In this document: in pieces, positions 1 through 7,682 of the stretch
How positions within the stretch are numbered: the first letter of the stretch is position 1
Layout of the letters: every line of letters starts with the position of its first letter
Origin: an uncultured Oscillospiraceae bacterium
GTDB lineage: Bacteria; Bacillota; Clostridia; Oscillospirales; Oscillospiraceae
Direction of reading: 5' to 3'
Assembly (NCBI GenBank): GCA_910578575.1
Contig: CAJTQP010000010.1
Span: forward strand, 1-49,790
DNA: 49,790 bases
The notes under the pieces: generated by a model
What the model was told of the DNA's origin: nothing
Database searches by the model: none
The model's input: the letters and a program-made list of their open reading frames with translations, nothing else
Position numbers and translations under genes: made by a program

Positions 1-125
1 AATGTCGTGCACACATCAACGGCCTCTTTGTTCGTGATCGATTCCTGATCCCCGAACGTCGCTGCCCCCGCCCCCACGACCATGACAGATAAGAGCATGG
101 CGAGTGTGAGAACCAGGGTCAGCAC
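1..125 (-). CDS. SLH-domain surface protein, N-terminal fragment
   Basis: The minus strand reads from a hydrophobic signal peptide (LTLVLTLAMLLSVMVVGAGA) into ATFGDQESITNKEAVDV, the usual opening of a first S-layer-homology repeat in clostridial surface proteins. The gene runs off the window edge. No ATG is available: an in-frame TGA lies at about 147-149, and the place where a start would be expected reads AAG GTA CGC AAC. The first usable codon is a GTG at 123-125 without a convincing ribosome binding site, so the gene may be damaged at its start. SLH proteins bind secondary cell-wall polymer outside the membrane; this one's remaining domains lie outside the window. Confidence 0.6.
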   Translation of the reverse strand, partial: MLTLVLTLAMLLSVMVVGAGAATFGDQESITNKEAVDVCTT

Positions 126-280
126 CTTCTTCTCGTTGCGTACCTTTCAGCCCGCAAAAACGCAGCGCCCCCCGAACATCCCCCACCCAAATTTCCCCTC
201 CCAGAAAAGGAAAACCCTGGATTGCATAAGAAAACAAAATATCCGCCCCAAAGCGAAACTTTATTCACCCCCAAACGGGC

Positions 281-306
281 AAAAAAAGAAAGCCGCAAAA
301 CGGCTT
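281..306 (-). terminator. Rho-independent terminator
   Basis: On the minus strand a stem AAGCCG/CGGCTT with a 5-base loop is followed by TCTTTTTTT. It ends the PadR/membrane-protein operon. Confidence 0.7.
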
Positions 307-378
307 GTGCTTCTAGGCGGCGGCTCTTATGTGCCCCCGACCCAGGCCCGGCGGCCAGGGCGGGGGGGCTATCGGGGG

Positions 379-1038
379 TTAGGGGAGGGGCGTCTCGCTG
401 ACGTAGACCTCCACATAACCGACGTATGTATGATCTTCTGCGTCAAATTTGATGGTGTGCTCACCGGGGAGCGCGTCGTTTACCACAATGATATAGGTCT
501 CACCAGGAGGGACCATGAAAACGTGGGGTTCGATATCCTCCCGGTAGCGAATCAGGACCTGTGCGGCGACGGTGTTTTCATTGTGCGCTTCCACGATGTA
601 GGCGGGGCATTCTTTTGGATGGCCCCAGGAGCTGTCCCGCGGATTAAAATCGTCTGTCAATGCAATGGGAATATCTGGAATGCTCTCGTGAGAAAACTCG
701 CTGGGGTCGGTGTAAAGGGTTACGGTTTCCGGACTTTCCGCCGTGACGAGGTGAAACACACCGAGGCCACCCACTACGCAACAGACGGCAACCAGCGCCA
801 GACAGAGCTTCTTTTTCAGGGACATGGGCTGATATGGATGGTCTATCTGTAGATTTGCCGCATATTCTTCCGGGGTTCCCATGGACTTGACGAGAGTTTC
901 GTAATCAATATCAGGGTGATCCGCTAGGACCATCTTTACGGTGCTATGAAAGTCCTCCAGTACGCTCTTTCTCTGTGCGCGCCCGTGAAGCAACGGCTTT
1001 AGGGCACGTTCGTACTGCTGAACTGCCGGATTATTCAT
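379..1038 (-). CDS. Small membrane protein, DUF1700/DUF6120-like
   Basis: About 220 residues. An N-terminal helical region resembles proteins that partner PadR regulators (PAVQQYERALKPLLHG, then an acidic stretch with a TPEEYAA motif). One membrane segment follows (LCLALVAVCCVVGGLGVFHLV), then an extracytoplasmic domain of about 120 residues with no family I recognise. The ATG lies inside the end of the upstream PadR gene (8-base overlap) with GGAG 9 bases before it, so the two are probably translationally coupled. A role under PadR control at the membrane is inferred from that pairing; no enzymatic motif is visible. Confidence 0.7.
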   Translation of the reverse strand: MNNPAVQQYERALKPLLHGRAQRKSVLEDFHSTVKMVLADHPDIDYETLVKSMGTPEEYAANLQIDHPYQPMSLKKKLCLALVAVCCVVGGLGVFHLVTAESPETVTLYTDPSEFSHESIPDIPIALTDDFNPRDSSWGHPKECPAYIVEAHNENTVAAQVLIRYREDIEPHVFMVPPGETYIIVVNDALPGEHTIKFDAEDHTYVGYVEVYVSETPLP

Positions 1039-1396
1039 GGTTCTCATCTCCAAATAAAATTTTGTCAATGCCCTCGCAGAAGCTTCGGTAAATTTCCAAG
1101 AGCTCTTTCAGATAAGCAAGACCCTTTTCAGTGATCCTGTAATACTGCCGGCGTCGGCCGTCGGGGGCGACACGTTTTTTTGCCTCCTCCAGGTAGCCGG
1201 CCTCGGTGGTGCGGTAAATGACAGAGTAGGGGAACATCACGTCCACCGACCCTTGGCTGCGGATGCGCAGGATTTCCGGGAGCTCCCCGATATAGTGTTC
1301 CCCTTCGGAAAAGAGGAAGAGGATCAGCACTTCGGTGAGCGCCTTTTTTAGGTTTTCTTCCAGGCCTGAGGTCTGTTTTTCATCACGTTTCTTCAC
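1031..1396 (-). CDS. PadR family transcriptional regulator
   Basis: About 121 residues with the PadR winged-helix pattern: an N-terminal helix, then a segment ending YSVIYRTTEAGYLEEAKKR, followed by RRRQYYRITEKGLAYLKEL, the typical wing and dimerisation helix. PadR proteins repress nearby genes and release DNA on binding a ligand. The GTG at 1396 is preferred because AGAGGCG lies about 9 bases upstream; a TTG at 1417 has no such site. It overlaps the downstream membrane-protein gene, the usual two-gene PadR unit. Confidence 0.85.
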   Translation of the reverse strand: MKKRDEKQTSGLEENLKKALTEVLILFLFSEGEHYIGELPEILRIRSQGSVDVMFPYSVIYRTTEAGYLEEAKKRVAPDGRRRQYYRITEKGLAYLKELLEIYRSFCEGIDKILFGDENHE

Positions 1397-1428
1397 GGTA
1401 TTTACGCCTCTATCCAAAATTTTATTAT

Positions 1429-1458
1429 ATTATACCACAAGAAAAGAGATAAAATCAA
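1429..1458 (-). promoter_or_regulatory. Sigma-A promoter of the PadR operon
   Basis: Minus strand TTGATT (1453-1458), 18-base spacer, TATAAT (1429-1434), about 33 bases before the GTG start. PadR proteins often repress their own promoter; no clear operator palindrome was seen. Confidence 0.65.
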
Positions 1459-1491
1459 GAGATAATAAAAATCTTTGTTGAAAATATTTGA

Positions 1492-1520
1492 TTGACACGA
1501 AGGGGGATTGATGCTATATT
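1492..1520 (+). promoter_or_regulatory. Sigma-A promoter of the 1590 gene
   Basis: TTGACA (1492-1497), 17-base spacer, TATATT (1515-1520). Confidence 0.75.
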
Positions 1521-1589
1521 GGAATCATAAAAAGTATGTCGAAAAAACGATATACTTGAATCAAAATGAAGGAAAGAGGTCTGAAACGT

Positions 1590-2027
1590 ATGAAAGGTTT
1601 GAAAAAGTTTTTGTGTATGAGCATGGTGCTGTGTGCGTTGTCCATGACTTGTGTGGCTGGCGCGGCGGAAGCCGCCGTGGTGGACGACCCCGCTTTGGCG
1701 CAGGCTGGTAGCGGCGAAACGGAAATCATGCCCATGGCAACGCGGTACGCCCTTCGCAATGTAGCAATTACAAGCAGTGGCAGAACGTGGAGATTGGTGG
1801 ATGGTGATAGGGCATACGTCATCACTGTGAGCAATACCACAAACCAACAGATGAAGGTAACTGTAACCGGTGGGAGCCCCACCACATTTTATGTTCCGGC
1901 CAATAGCAGCAGATCAGTGACCAAGAACAATGCCGCCAGCGGAACTTATAGAGTTTCGTTTAGTACATCCAGCGGAGCGGTGAGTGGTACATTCAGTGTA
2001 CGGGTGTCTGATGACAACCTTGTGTGA
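1590..2027 (+). CDS. Small secreted protein of unknown function
   Basis: About 145 residues. A signal peptide (Lys-rich start, hydrophobic core, AGA/AEA region) is followed by a compact Ser/Thr/Asn-rich beta-type domain (ITVSNTTNQQMKVTVTGG, TFYVPANSSRSV, GTYRVSFSTSSGAVSGTFSV), which suggests one immunoglobulin-like sandwich of about 90 residues. The start is the ATG after AAAGAGG with 9-10 bases spacing; an upstream in-frame ATG has no ribosome site. It has its own promoter and a terminator-like hairpin downstream, so it is monocistronic. I do not recognise the family. Confidence 0.7.
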   Translation: MKGLKKFLCMSMVLCALSMTCVAGAAEAAVVDDPALAQAGSGETEIMPMATRYALRNVAITSSGRTWRLVDGDRAYVITVSNTTNQQMKVTVTGGSPTTFYVPANSSRSVTKNNAASGTYRVSFSTSSGAVSGTFSVRVSDDNLV

Positions 2028-2061
2028 GAATGTCCTATTAAAATCTTTCTCAATATTAGGA

Positions 2062-2101
2062 AACAATAACCCCGATGAGAAAACGTTGGGGGTATTGTTT
2101 T
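2062..2101 (+). terminator. Terminator-like hairpin after the 1590 gene
   Basis: AACAATAACCCC pairs with GGGGGTATTGTT (one mismatch), followed by TT. Confidence 0.6.
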
Positions 2102-2137
2102 GCAAAAAGACAAAAAATCGAAAATACAAATTAAGTG

Positions 2138-2171
2138 TTGACAAATGATGTACAGAATGGTATTGTATAAA
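2138..2171 (+). promoter_or_regulatory. Sigma-A promoter of the 2324 gene
   Basis: TTGACA (2138-2143), 17-base spacer, TATTGT or the overlapping TATAAA. It leaves a leader of about 150 bases before the gene. Confidence 0.65.
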
Positions 2172-2217
2172 TAAAGAGAAAAAGCAATCACGGAAATATG
2201 GAGGGGAGGAGAGTCCC

Positions 2218-2253
2218 ATGTGGAAAGTCAACATTGCAACCATGATTGCATAG
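2218..2253 (+). other. Possible 11-codon leader ORF
   Basis: Inside the leader, an ATG follows a very strong purine-rich ribosome site (GGAGGGGAGGAG). It opens a reading frame MWKVNIATMIA ending in TAG, about 70 bases before the main gene. Peptide function is unknown; it could be a translated leader or a relic. Confidence 0.3.
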
Positions 2254-2323
2254 AGTTGGAATATAATTTTAGAAGTGAACTATCACGTTTTGAGTCACAA
2301 AAAGATTGTTAAGAGACATAAAT

Positions 2324-3037
2324 ATGAAAAAAAGAACTATTAGCGTCTTGTTGGCGTTGTCTTGTGTTTTTGCCCTATTCGTAGGAAATGCCGGAGCTGT
2401 TGATAACTCTGAAGTAGAAGGAATAGAATACTCCGAAGAAATTGTGAAAGAAGTTGATGAGCTATTTGAAAATAAGGATAAGTATCAAGTCGTTAATGGT
2501 GATGGCGACGATATTACAAGTGACTTTTTTGAACGAAATACAAAAAAGTATAATAATGGCGACATAAATAGTATAATCTATGAATTGTCAAGTGAAGGAT
2601 TAACTATAGTTGGTCAGACTACGTATTCTCTTGAAGGGGACTTTCAAAGGGACGGAGGTATAACTCCGCGCTATATTGTTGGCGTTACAGCAAGAAAACA
2701 ACTTACTTCTTGCGCTAAAATTGTGAATAAGGCCTATACATTCAAATATTATGTTTGTGGGAGTTACAAGGTAAATGATGGTAACTTCCAAATCATGGAA
2801 GTTACCAGCGGGCCCGCATTTGATCCAACAAGGCCGGTAGAGTGTAAACTTGACAGTTGTGATAGTGCGTATATTATAGATGGGGGCGGTTCCTATACGC
2901 TAAGTGCAGATAAAAAATCAGTCAGATTCTCAGGAAACTTAACGATTCAAATTGTGTCGGGTGCGGTAGCTGGGATGGTACAAAATACACCTGTTAAATA
3001 TTCATTTACGGGATATGGAAATGGCAATGCGGCGTAA
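2324..3037 (+). CDS. Secreted protein of unknown function
   Basis: About 237 residues starting at the ATG after AAGAGA. A signal peptide (KKRTISVLLALSCVFALFVG) is cleaved near NAGA/VDN. The mature part begins with an acidic helix-forming region, then about 120 residues of beta-type sequence with four cysteines (TSCAK, YYVCGSY, VECKLDSC) that could form disulfides outside the cell. Base use is clearly more AT-rich than the genes from 3927 onward, suggesting a different origin. No catalytic motif recognised. Confidence 0.7.
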   Translation: MKKRTISVLLALSCVFALFVGNAGAVDNSEVEGIEYSEEIVKEVDELFENKDKYQVVNGDGDDITSDFFERNTKKYNNGDINSIIYELSSEGLTIVGQTTYSLEGDFQRDGGITPRYIVGVTARKQLTSCAKIVNKAYTFKYYVCGSYKVNDGNFQIMEVTSGPAFDPTRPVECKLDSCDSAYIIDGGGSYTLSADKKSVRFSGNLTIQIVSGAVAGMVQNTPVKYSFTGYGNGNAA

Positions 3038-3068
3038 TGTAAGTTTTTTGTAATGCAATAAAATTTTT

Positions 3069-3107
3069 AGCAAGACATCTTGTCGTGTACAGACAAGATG
3101 TCTTGCT
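3069..3107. terminator. Perfect 16-bp hairpin after the 2324 gene
   Basis: AGCAAGACATCTTGTC pairs exactly with GACAAGATGTCTTGCT around a 7-base loop. No T-run follows on the plus strand, so it may protect the 3' end or terminate weakly. Confidence 0.55.
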
Positions 3108-3157
3108 GGATGCATATCTAAATAGCCAATAGAGACGGAATAAAAGGATGTGTTTTT

Positions 3158-3691
3158 TTGAAACAAAAGCTATTGATTTTATCTTTGCTATTATGCATGT
3201 TATTGATGCTTTTTTTATGGATTGCATCCAGAAAGGAGACTTTTGAAAACAAAAATTTGGGAATAAAACTTTCTTTAAAAATGAATCAGTCAGAAATTGA
3301 AAAATTTCTAGGGGAAGGAAGGGTAGTTCCTATGGACGGCCCGTCTTATATTGAAAAAAACGAAGATATATCCCTTTTTTCTTATGGAGAAGGGAAAGAT
3401 ATCGTCTTTGTTACTTATAATGGAAATAAATCAGTATGCTATAATACATGGAGCCTCTATGAGGAAGTGCCTATAGGATCGTTTAACTGGAGTATTTCTG
3501 GAATTGGGATGCAGACATCTTTAGAAGATGTAGAGAGAAAATATCCTGATGGGAAAACACTTACCACAGGCAATATTACAATATTTCAAAAGATATCAGG
3601 AAGAATAAATCGAACAGCTGTTTTTAATGAAGATAAAATGATCTCTCTGGCGTTAGGAGATTTGGACTATCTAACGGATTATATATCTTGA
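3158..3691 (+). CDS. Membrane-anchored protein with two BamE-like repeats
   Basis: About 177 residues from a TTG start; AAAGGA lies 9 bases upstream, and the ATG at 3149 is in another frame. One N-terminal membrane helix (LLILSLLLCMLLMLFLWIA) anchors an extracytoplasmic part. That part holds two copies of a short helix motif, LSLKMNQSEIEKFLGEG and GIGMQTSLEDVERKYPDG, separated by a beta region containing FNWSISGIGM. The same layout recurs in the lipoproteins at 6823 and 18782. The repeat resembles the helix-turn of SmpA/BamE-type domains, but function is unknown. AT-rich like its upstream neighbour. Confidence 0.65.
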   Translation: MKQKLLILSLLLCMLLMLFLWIASRKETFENKNLGIKLSLKMNQSEIEKFLGEGRVVPMDGPSYIEKNEDISLFSYGEGKDIVFVTYNGNKSVCYNTWSLYEEVPIGSFNWSISGIGMQTSLEDVERKYPDGKTLTTGNITIFQKISGRINRTAVFNEDKMISLALGDLDYLTDYIS

Positions 3692-3775
3692 AAACGAAAT
3701 AATCTTTGCAATGTTTGTTTCCAATCGTCCATCTCATTTGTTATAAAGTAGTTATAGAAGGAAAATAAAAACACG

Positions 3776-3814
3776 CCCCTACAAGGTTCCCTCGGAGAGG
3801 AAGTCTTGTAGGGG
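3776..3814 (+). terminator. Terminator-like hairpin
   Basis: CCCCTACAAG pairs with CTTGTAGGGG around a 19-base loop and is followed by AATTTATT. Confidence 0.65.
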
Positions 3815-3852
3815 AATTTATTCGTCATCGCTCACAAATGTCCCGAAAGTTT

Positions 3853-3881
3853 TTGCATTTTCTCTAAATTTCTGGTATAAT
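3853..3881 (+). promoter_or_regulatory. Promoter of the first tandem copy
   Basis: TTGCAT (3853-3858), 17-base spacer, TATAAT (3876-3881). Nearly the same block recurs at 4709-4737 before the paralogous gene. Confidence 0.7.
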
Positions 3882-3926
3882 CAAGAAAAGGAGAGGCCGC
3901 CTATGACCTAGGAGGGGGGAACAGAG

Positions 3927-4643
3927 ATGGATCAAACAACAAAAAATATGCTCATGATTTTTGTTGCACCAATGATCGTGGGGCTGATCTTACGCTTTGT
4001 GATAGGAAAGCGGAAAAAGGGGTACTTGCTCTCCATTGTAAGTGTGCTTGCCGCCTGTGCGCTGTGGGTCTATTGCTTCAACATTCAACTGTGGGGAGAC
4101 GAGGGGTATGCCATCCGTGCCATGATGATGTCGAGTTTTGCAGGCGGGTCAGTTTTAGCTGAGGTATATTTCGTCCTGCGGCACTTGTTCCAGCGGCGCA
4201 GGAAGGAAGCGGACAAGGGAACGATAACCAGAATGGCCGCCCTTGTGACGGCCCTGGTGTGGATCGCGCTTGCGCTCTTCCTGGTCTATTGGTACAACAA
4301 CCGCGGCTCCGTGAGCCCCGACTTTACCTTGGACTATGGCACGGATACCAGCTATACCCAAGAGGAGATCGACGCGGCGGCGAAGGAACTCAAAAAGGAC
4401 TTCAAACGGTATCGTAAGGACTGTACCCTGCAAAATCTGCGCTATTCTGGTGACAGCTCAGAAAAGGCAAAGGAGTACAACGCAGACCAGGGACTTGAAT
4501 TTTCGGGTTCCTATACCTATGACGAAAATAACCCGGACCGCATTCATTTTCCAGATGGGTTTGACTGTTGTTGGCTGCTGGTCCGGGAGGACGGCGGCAG
4601 TTGGCGGGTCGTCGACATGAGCCGAAATTATAAGTTTGAGTGA
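3927..4643 (+). CDS. Membrane protein of unknown function, tandem copy 1
   Basis: About 238 residues. Membrane segments lie near residues 8-25 (MIFVAPMIVGLILRFVIG), 34-52, 66-88 and 105-127 (MAALVTALVWIALALFLVYWY), followed by a C-terminal domain of about 110 residues. That domain starts SPDFTLDYGTDTSYTQEEID and ends WLLVREDGGSWRVVDMSRN, a beta layout reminiscent of NTF2-like folds. Start: ATG after GGAGGGGGG with 7 bases spacing. It is closely related along its whole length to the 4784 gene, and the upstream promoter is duplicated too. No function recognised. Confidence 0.75.
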   Translation: MDQTTKNMLMIFVAPMIVGLILRFVIGKRKKGYLLSIVSVLAACALWVYCFNIQLWGDEGYAIRAMMMSSFAGGSVLAEVYFVLRHLFQRRRKEADKGTITRMAALVTALVWIALALFLVYWYNNRGSVSPDFTLDYGTDTSYTQEEIDAAAKELKKDFKRYRKDCTLQNLRYSGDSSEKAKEYNADQGLEFSGSYTYDENNPDRIHFPDGFDCCWLLVREDGGSWRVVDMSRNYKFE

Positions 4644-4708
4644 GGTCTCCAATCCTCGGTCATTCCCTGGCAAAAATCCCGAAAACCGCGAGATTTCCCC
4701 GGAAGTTT

Positions 4709-4737
4709 TTGCATTTCCCCTAAAGTTCTGGTATAAT
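4709..4737 (+). promoter_or_regulatory. Promoter of the second tandem copy
   Basis: TTGCAT (4709-4714), 17-base spacer, TATAAT (4732-4737). It matches the 3853 promoter nearly base for base, including the following TCAAGAAAA. Confidence 0.7.
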
Positions 4738-4783
4738 CAAGAAAAAGAGCGTCCACCAACGGCCCGGAAAGGGGGAAATGGAG

Positions 4784-5467
4784 ATGTTGCAAGTTTTTAT
4801 CATTTTTTACCTGCCCATTTTTGTGGGGCTGCTCTTCCGCTTTTTGCTTGGAAAACGGAAGAAGGGATACCTGCTTTCCGTTGTGAGTGCCCTTGCCGCC
4901 TGCGGGGCGTGGATAGTTGTGTTCATCAATATGAATGGGGGGCTTGAGTATTACGGGCTGCAAGCCGTCTTAGTATCCCACTTCGCAGGCGGGTCCATCC
5001 TGGCAGAGGTATATTTTGTGCTGCGGGTGCTGTTCGGGCGGTACATGAAGGAGAAGGGAAAGGCAAGCAGAATCGCTGCCCTTTTGACCGCCTTAGTGTG
5101 GATTGTCGTTGCGCTCTTCCTGGTCTATCGCGCCAACAACCAAGGCACGGTGAGTCCCGACCTCACCCTGGACTACGGCACGGATACCAGCTATACTCAG
5201 ACGGAGATCGACGCGGCGGCCAAGGAGGTCGAAAAATATTTCAAAAAACACCATGAGGACTATACCCTGACAAACTTGCGCTATTCTGGCGACCGGTCAG
5301 CGCTGGCGCGGCAGGACTATCATGCGGCGCAGGGACTTGCGTTTTCGGGTTTCTGCACCTATGACATAGACGTCAATGTTGTGGAGGAGTGGGGCTGGCT
5401 GCTGGTCCGGGAGGACGGCGGCAGTTGGCGGGTGATCAACGCGGAAAGGAATCTTGCGTATGGTTAA
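4784..5467 (+). CDS. Membrane protein of unknown function, tandem copy 2
   Basis: About 227 residues, paralogous to the 3927 gene: the same four membrane segments, the same SPDLTLDYGTDTSYTQTEID junction and the same WLLVREDGGSWRVINAERN end. The ATG at 4784 lies 8 bases after AAAGGGGG, like copy 1; the in-frame ATG at 4778 would leave only 2 bases and is less likely. Most divergence is in the middle of the C-terminal domain, where copy 2 is shorter. An extracytoplasmic sensing or binding role is only a guess. Confidence 0.75.
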   Translation: MLQVFIIFYLPIFVGLLFRFLLGKRKKGYLLSVVSALAACGAWIVVFINMNGGLEYYGLQAVLVSHFAGGSILAEVYFVLRVLFGRYMKEKGKASRIAALLTALVWIVVALFLVYRANNQGTVSPDLTLDYGTDTSYTQTEIDAAAKEVEKYFKKHHEDYTLTNLRYSGDRSALARQDYHAAQGLAFSGFCTYDIDVNVVEEWGWLLVREDGGSWRVINAERNLAYG

Positions 5468-5513
5468 GGCCCCAATCCCCGTCCATTTCAGGCCAACACT
5501 GAGGCAGCAAGGG

Positions 5514-5535
5514 CGGAGGGGGACCACCCCCTCCG
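5514..5535 (+). terminator. GC-rich hairpin after copy 2
   Basis: CGGAGGGGG pairs with CCCCCTCCG around ACCA. No T-run follows, so termination is uncertain. Confidence 0.4.
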
Positions 5536-5626
5536 TCAATCTGCACAAAAATCCCAATATAACAAAAAAGCACCCAATCTTTCCCTGGGTTTGTGGTCTA
5601 TATAGGTAGACAGAAGGGAGGCTAGC

Positions 5627-6556
5627 ATGAAAAAATTTTTCACCCGCTATGACTTCACGCTGCTGCTGTGCCTGGTGCTGGTGGGGGTGCTGCTGTGGCA
5701 CGTCCACGACAGCCGGGAGCGGATACAGCAGCTGGAGGACAGCATAGACGCTGGGTTCCAGGAACACCTCCGGCAGGACGAAGCCCTGAGCCTGATGGAG
5801 ACCAAGGGGCTGCTTCGGGACCATTGGGTGGGCTATGGCGGCATAGACGAGACGGAACAGACCATGGAGCTCAACTTGAGCCTGGTCCCCAAGGGCTATG
5901 ACCCGGAGACGAAGGTATCTGTGGTCTGCAACGGCGAGACCCTGCCTCTGGAGTGGAAGAGTAACAGCGGCACCTACCGCACCACCCTGACCGCCCCCCT
6001 GGCGGAGAGCTGTCAGGTCACCTCTGTGATGGTCACCCAGGGGGAGGAGACCAAACAGGCGGAGGTGGCCTGGGAACTCATGGAGCACCGGGACTTTACC
6101 CCGCGCTTCACCTCCGGCGGGTTTTACCCGGACTACTCCTCTGGAGAGGAGGATACCTGCACCGTTGCGGGGATGATCCACCTGTCAGATGCAGGGGCGT
6201 ATGCTGTCGAGGTGGGTTTGGGCAACCACATGGGCACCTTGCGCACCCTAGTGGACGGGGAGATCGTGGAGGAAACGCCGGTGAAGTGGGAGGCCTTTGG
6301 GACGATGTACCGGGCGGAGCCTGAATTTACTGTGTCGATGGTTCCGGGGCAAGTTACCGAGTGTGTGCTGGTCCTCACCGACGGCCAGGGCCTTGCCTAC
6401 CACTATACGGCCTTCCGCTATCAGGCGGAGGAACCGCGGGCGGATTTTTACCGCGCCGGTCAAGAGGATATCTCCACCCAGGTCTACGGCCCCAAGGGAA
6501 CCCTGCTCTACACCATACCCGGCACCGGCTCCATGCCGGATACCGGTAGGGAATAG
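5627..6556 (+). CDS. Membrane-anchored extracytoplasmic protein, unknown
   Basis: About 309 residues. One N-terminal membrane helix (FTLLLCLVLVGVLLWHV) is followed by a short coiled-coil-like stretch (SRERIQQLEDSIDAGFQEHL). A long beta-rich extracytoplasmic part has at least two immunoglobulin-like modules (around residues 75-150 and 160-275). Start: ATG after AGGGAGG. It sits between copy 2 of the membrane-protein pair and the 3' relic of a third copy, so it may have replaced the body of that copy. Family not recognised. Confidence 0.7.
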   Translation: MKKFFTRYDFTLLLCLVLVGVLLWHVHDSRERIQQLEDSIDAGFQEHLRQDEALSLMETKGLLRDHWVGYGGIDETEQTMELNLSLVPKGYDPETKVSVVCNGETLPLEWKSNSGTYRTTLTAPLAESCQVTSVMVTQGEETKQAEVAWELMEHRDFTPRFTSGGFYPDYSSGEEDTCTVAGMIHLSDAGAYAVEVGLGNHMGTLRTLVDGEIVEETPVKWEAFGTMYRAEPEFTVSMVPGQVTECVLVLTDGQGLAYHYTAFRYQAEEPRADFYRAGQEDISTQVYGPKGTLLYTIPGTGSMPDTGRE

Positions 6557-6560
6557 GGCG

Positions 6561-6623
6561 GATTGGCGCTGGACCGTGGCCCGAAGCGACGGCGGCCACT
6601 GGCGAGTGGTCAACGAAGGGCGG
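6561..6623 (+). pseudogene. 3' relic of a third copy of the tandem membrane protein
   Basis: Directly after the 5627 gene, one frame reads DWRWTVARSDGGHWRVVNEGR, matching the C-terminal ends of the two upstream paralogs (WLLVREDGGSWRV-N--R). Sequence after the match also resembles the 3' flanks of both genes (CCAATTCCCGGTCATTTCA here; CCAATCCCCGTCCATTTCA after copy 2). No start or upstream body remains. Confidence 0.6.
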
Positions 6624-6725
6624 GGTTGCGCCCCCCCAATTCCCGGTCATTTCAACCAACTCCCCCCTGATTTTTTCCTTGTTTCCGGGGATGTGGGAAA
6701 AAATGTCACAAAAATTCAAAAATTC

Positions 6726-6755
6726 GTGACAAACTGTATTGAAAAATGGTATATA
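6726..6755 (+). promoter_or_regulatory. Probable promoter of the 6823 lipoprotein
   Basis: GTGACA, 18-base spacer, TATATA within TATATATTATA. The -35 is imperfect. Confidence 0.45.
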
Positions 6756-6822
6756 TTATAGAGGCAAGTAGGGGGACATGCACCCCCAACAAGACAAACA
6801 TACGGAAAGGAACGAAACATTG

Positions 6823-7533
6823 ATGAAGAAAAAGACAGTCGCAGTGCTGCTCACCGGTGCGCTGCTCAGTTTGGCCCTGTGCGCCTGCTCCAACCAGGAC
6901 GGCGGCCAGGACTCCACCACCACCCCCGGTACCGAGGCAGAGGGCAACAACGGCAGCAAGGCCTCCACCAGCGCTCTGGCTACCATCACCAACAAGGACA
7001 AAGACCCCCTGGCCCTGGGCATGACCCAGGCGGAAGTGGAGGCCATCCTGCCCATGGTCAGCGGCAGTGAGACGGAAGCCATGGGCACCACCTATGCCTA
7101 CTTCGGCAGCGAGGCGGAGAACCAGGTCTATGTGGGCTTCATGGACGGCGTGGCCACCACCCTGTCTGTGGGGGGCAACTTCCAGACCCAGCAGCCCCTG
7201 GAGAGCAGCAACTGGTCCCTGGAGGGCATCGTCCTGGGGGCCAAGCGCGCTGACGTAGAGAAGGCCCTGGGCAAGCCCACCAAGGAGGAGCCCGTCCCCA
7301 TCACCAACGCCGACGGCGAGACCACCGTGGCCGAGGGCCAGGTGACCTTGCAGTATTACTATGATGCCGACGACAAGCTGATGACGGAGGCCACCCAGGA
7401 CGCCAAGAAGGTCGTGGGCATCCTCCTCAACGGCGACAAGGTGCAGTCCTTCGGCACCTTCACCCTGGTGCAGTCCGCCTCCTCCGCCCCCGCCTCAGAC
7501 GCTGCCCCGGAGGCGCCGGACGCTGCGGAGTAA
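6823..7533 (+). CDS. Lipoprotein with two BamE-like repeats
   Basis: About 236 residues. The signal peptide ends in a lipobox (SLALCAC), so the protein should be lipidated at Cys and anchored outside the membrane. A low-complexity Gly/Ser/Thr linker follows. Two modules then open with related helices: LALGMTQAEVEAILPM and IVLGAKRADVEKALGKPT, with a beta region containing NWSLEGIVLG between them. This matches the genes at 3158 and 18782. The C-terminus is Ala/Ser/Pro-rich. The ATG is preceded by GGAAAGGA. Function unknown. Confidence 0.75.
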   Translation: MKKKTVAVLLTGALLSLALCACSNQDGGQDSTTTPGTEAEGNNGSKASTSALATITNKDKDPLALGMTQAEVEAILPMVSGSETEAMGTTYAYFGSEAENQVYVGFMDGVATTLSVGGNFQTQQPLESSNWSLEGIVLGAKRADVEKALGKPTKEEPVPITNADGETTVAEGQVTLQYYYDADDKLMTEATQDAKKVVGILLNGDKVQSFGTFTLVQSASSAPASDAAPEAPDAAE

Positions 7534-7622
7534 GCATTCTGTCAGTGTGCTGGCAGGACGCACAAAAAGCCCCGGAGAAATTAGCACTGCTAGAGTGAAA
7601 GTGAAAAAATTTCAAAAAGGGC

Positions 7623-7651
7623 TTGCATTTTATTTCCCTCAGTAGCATAAT
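7623..7651 (+). promoter_or_regulatory. htpG promoter
   Basis: TTGCAT (7623-7628), 17-base spacer, CATAAT (7646-7651). The predicted start of transcription falls inside the CIRCE element just downstream, which fits repression by HrcA. Confidence 0.65.
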
Positions 7652-7655
7652 AGGC

Positions 7656-7682
7656 TTAGCACTCAAACTAGAAGAGTGCTAA
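7656..7682 (+). promoter_or_regulatory. CIRCE operator (HrcA binding site)
   Basis: TTAGCACTC-N9-GAGTGCTAA is an exact CIRCE consensus. The arms extend to 16 bp each (7649-7689) and are followed by CTTTTTT, so the RNA could also fold as a hairpin before the htpG ribosome site. HrcA, the heat-shock repressor, binds CIRCE as a dimer. Confidence 0.92.

Noticed and set aside
82..852. Long plus-strand reading frame of 256 codons
   Set aside because: It runs antisense through the SLH fragment and the DUF1700-like gene, has Arg/Pro/Gly-rich composition and no ribosome site; a shadow of real genes.
7580..7600. Second CIRCE element (TTAGCACT..GAGTG)
   Set aside because: The spacing between halves is only 4 bases and the right half is incomplete; the exact CIRCE lies 70 bases downstream.
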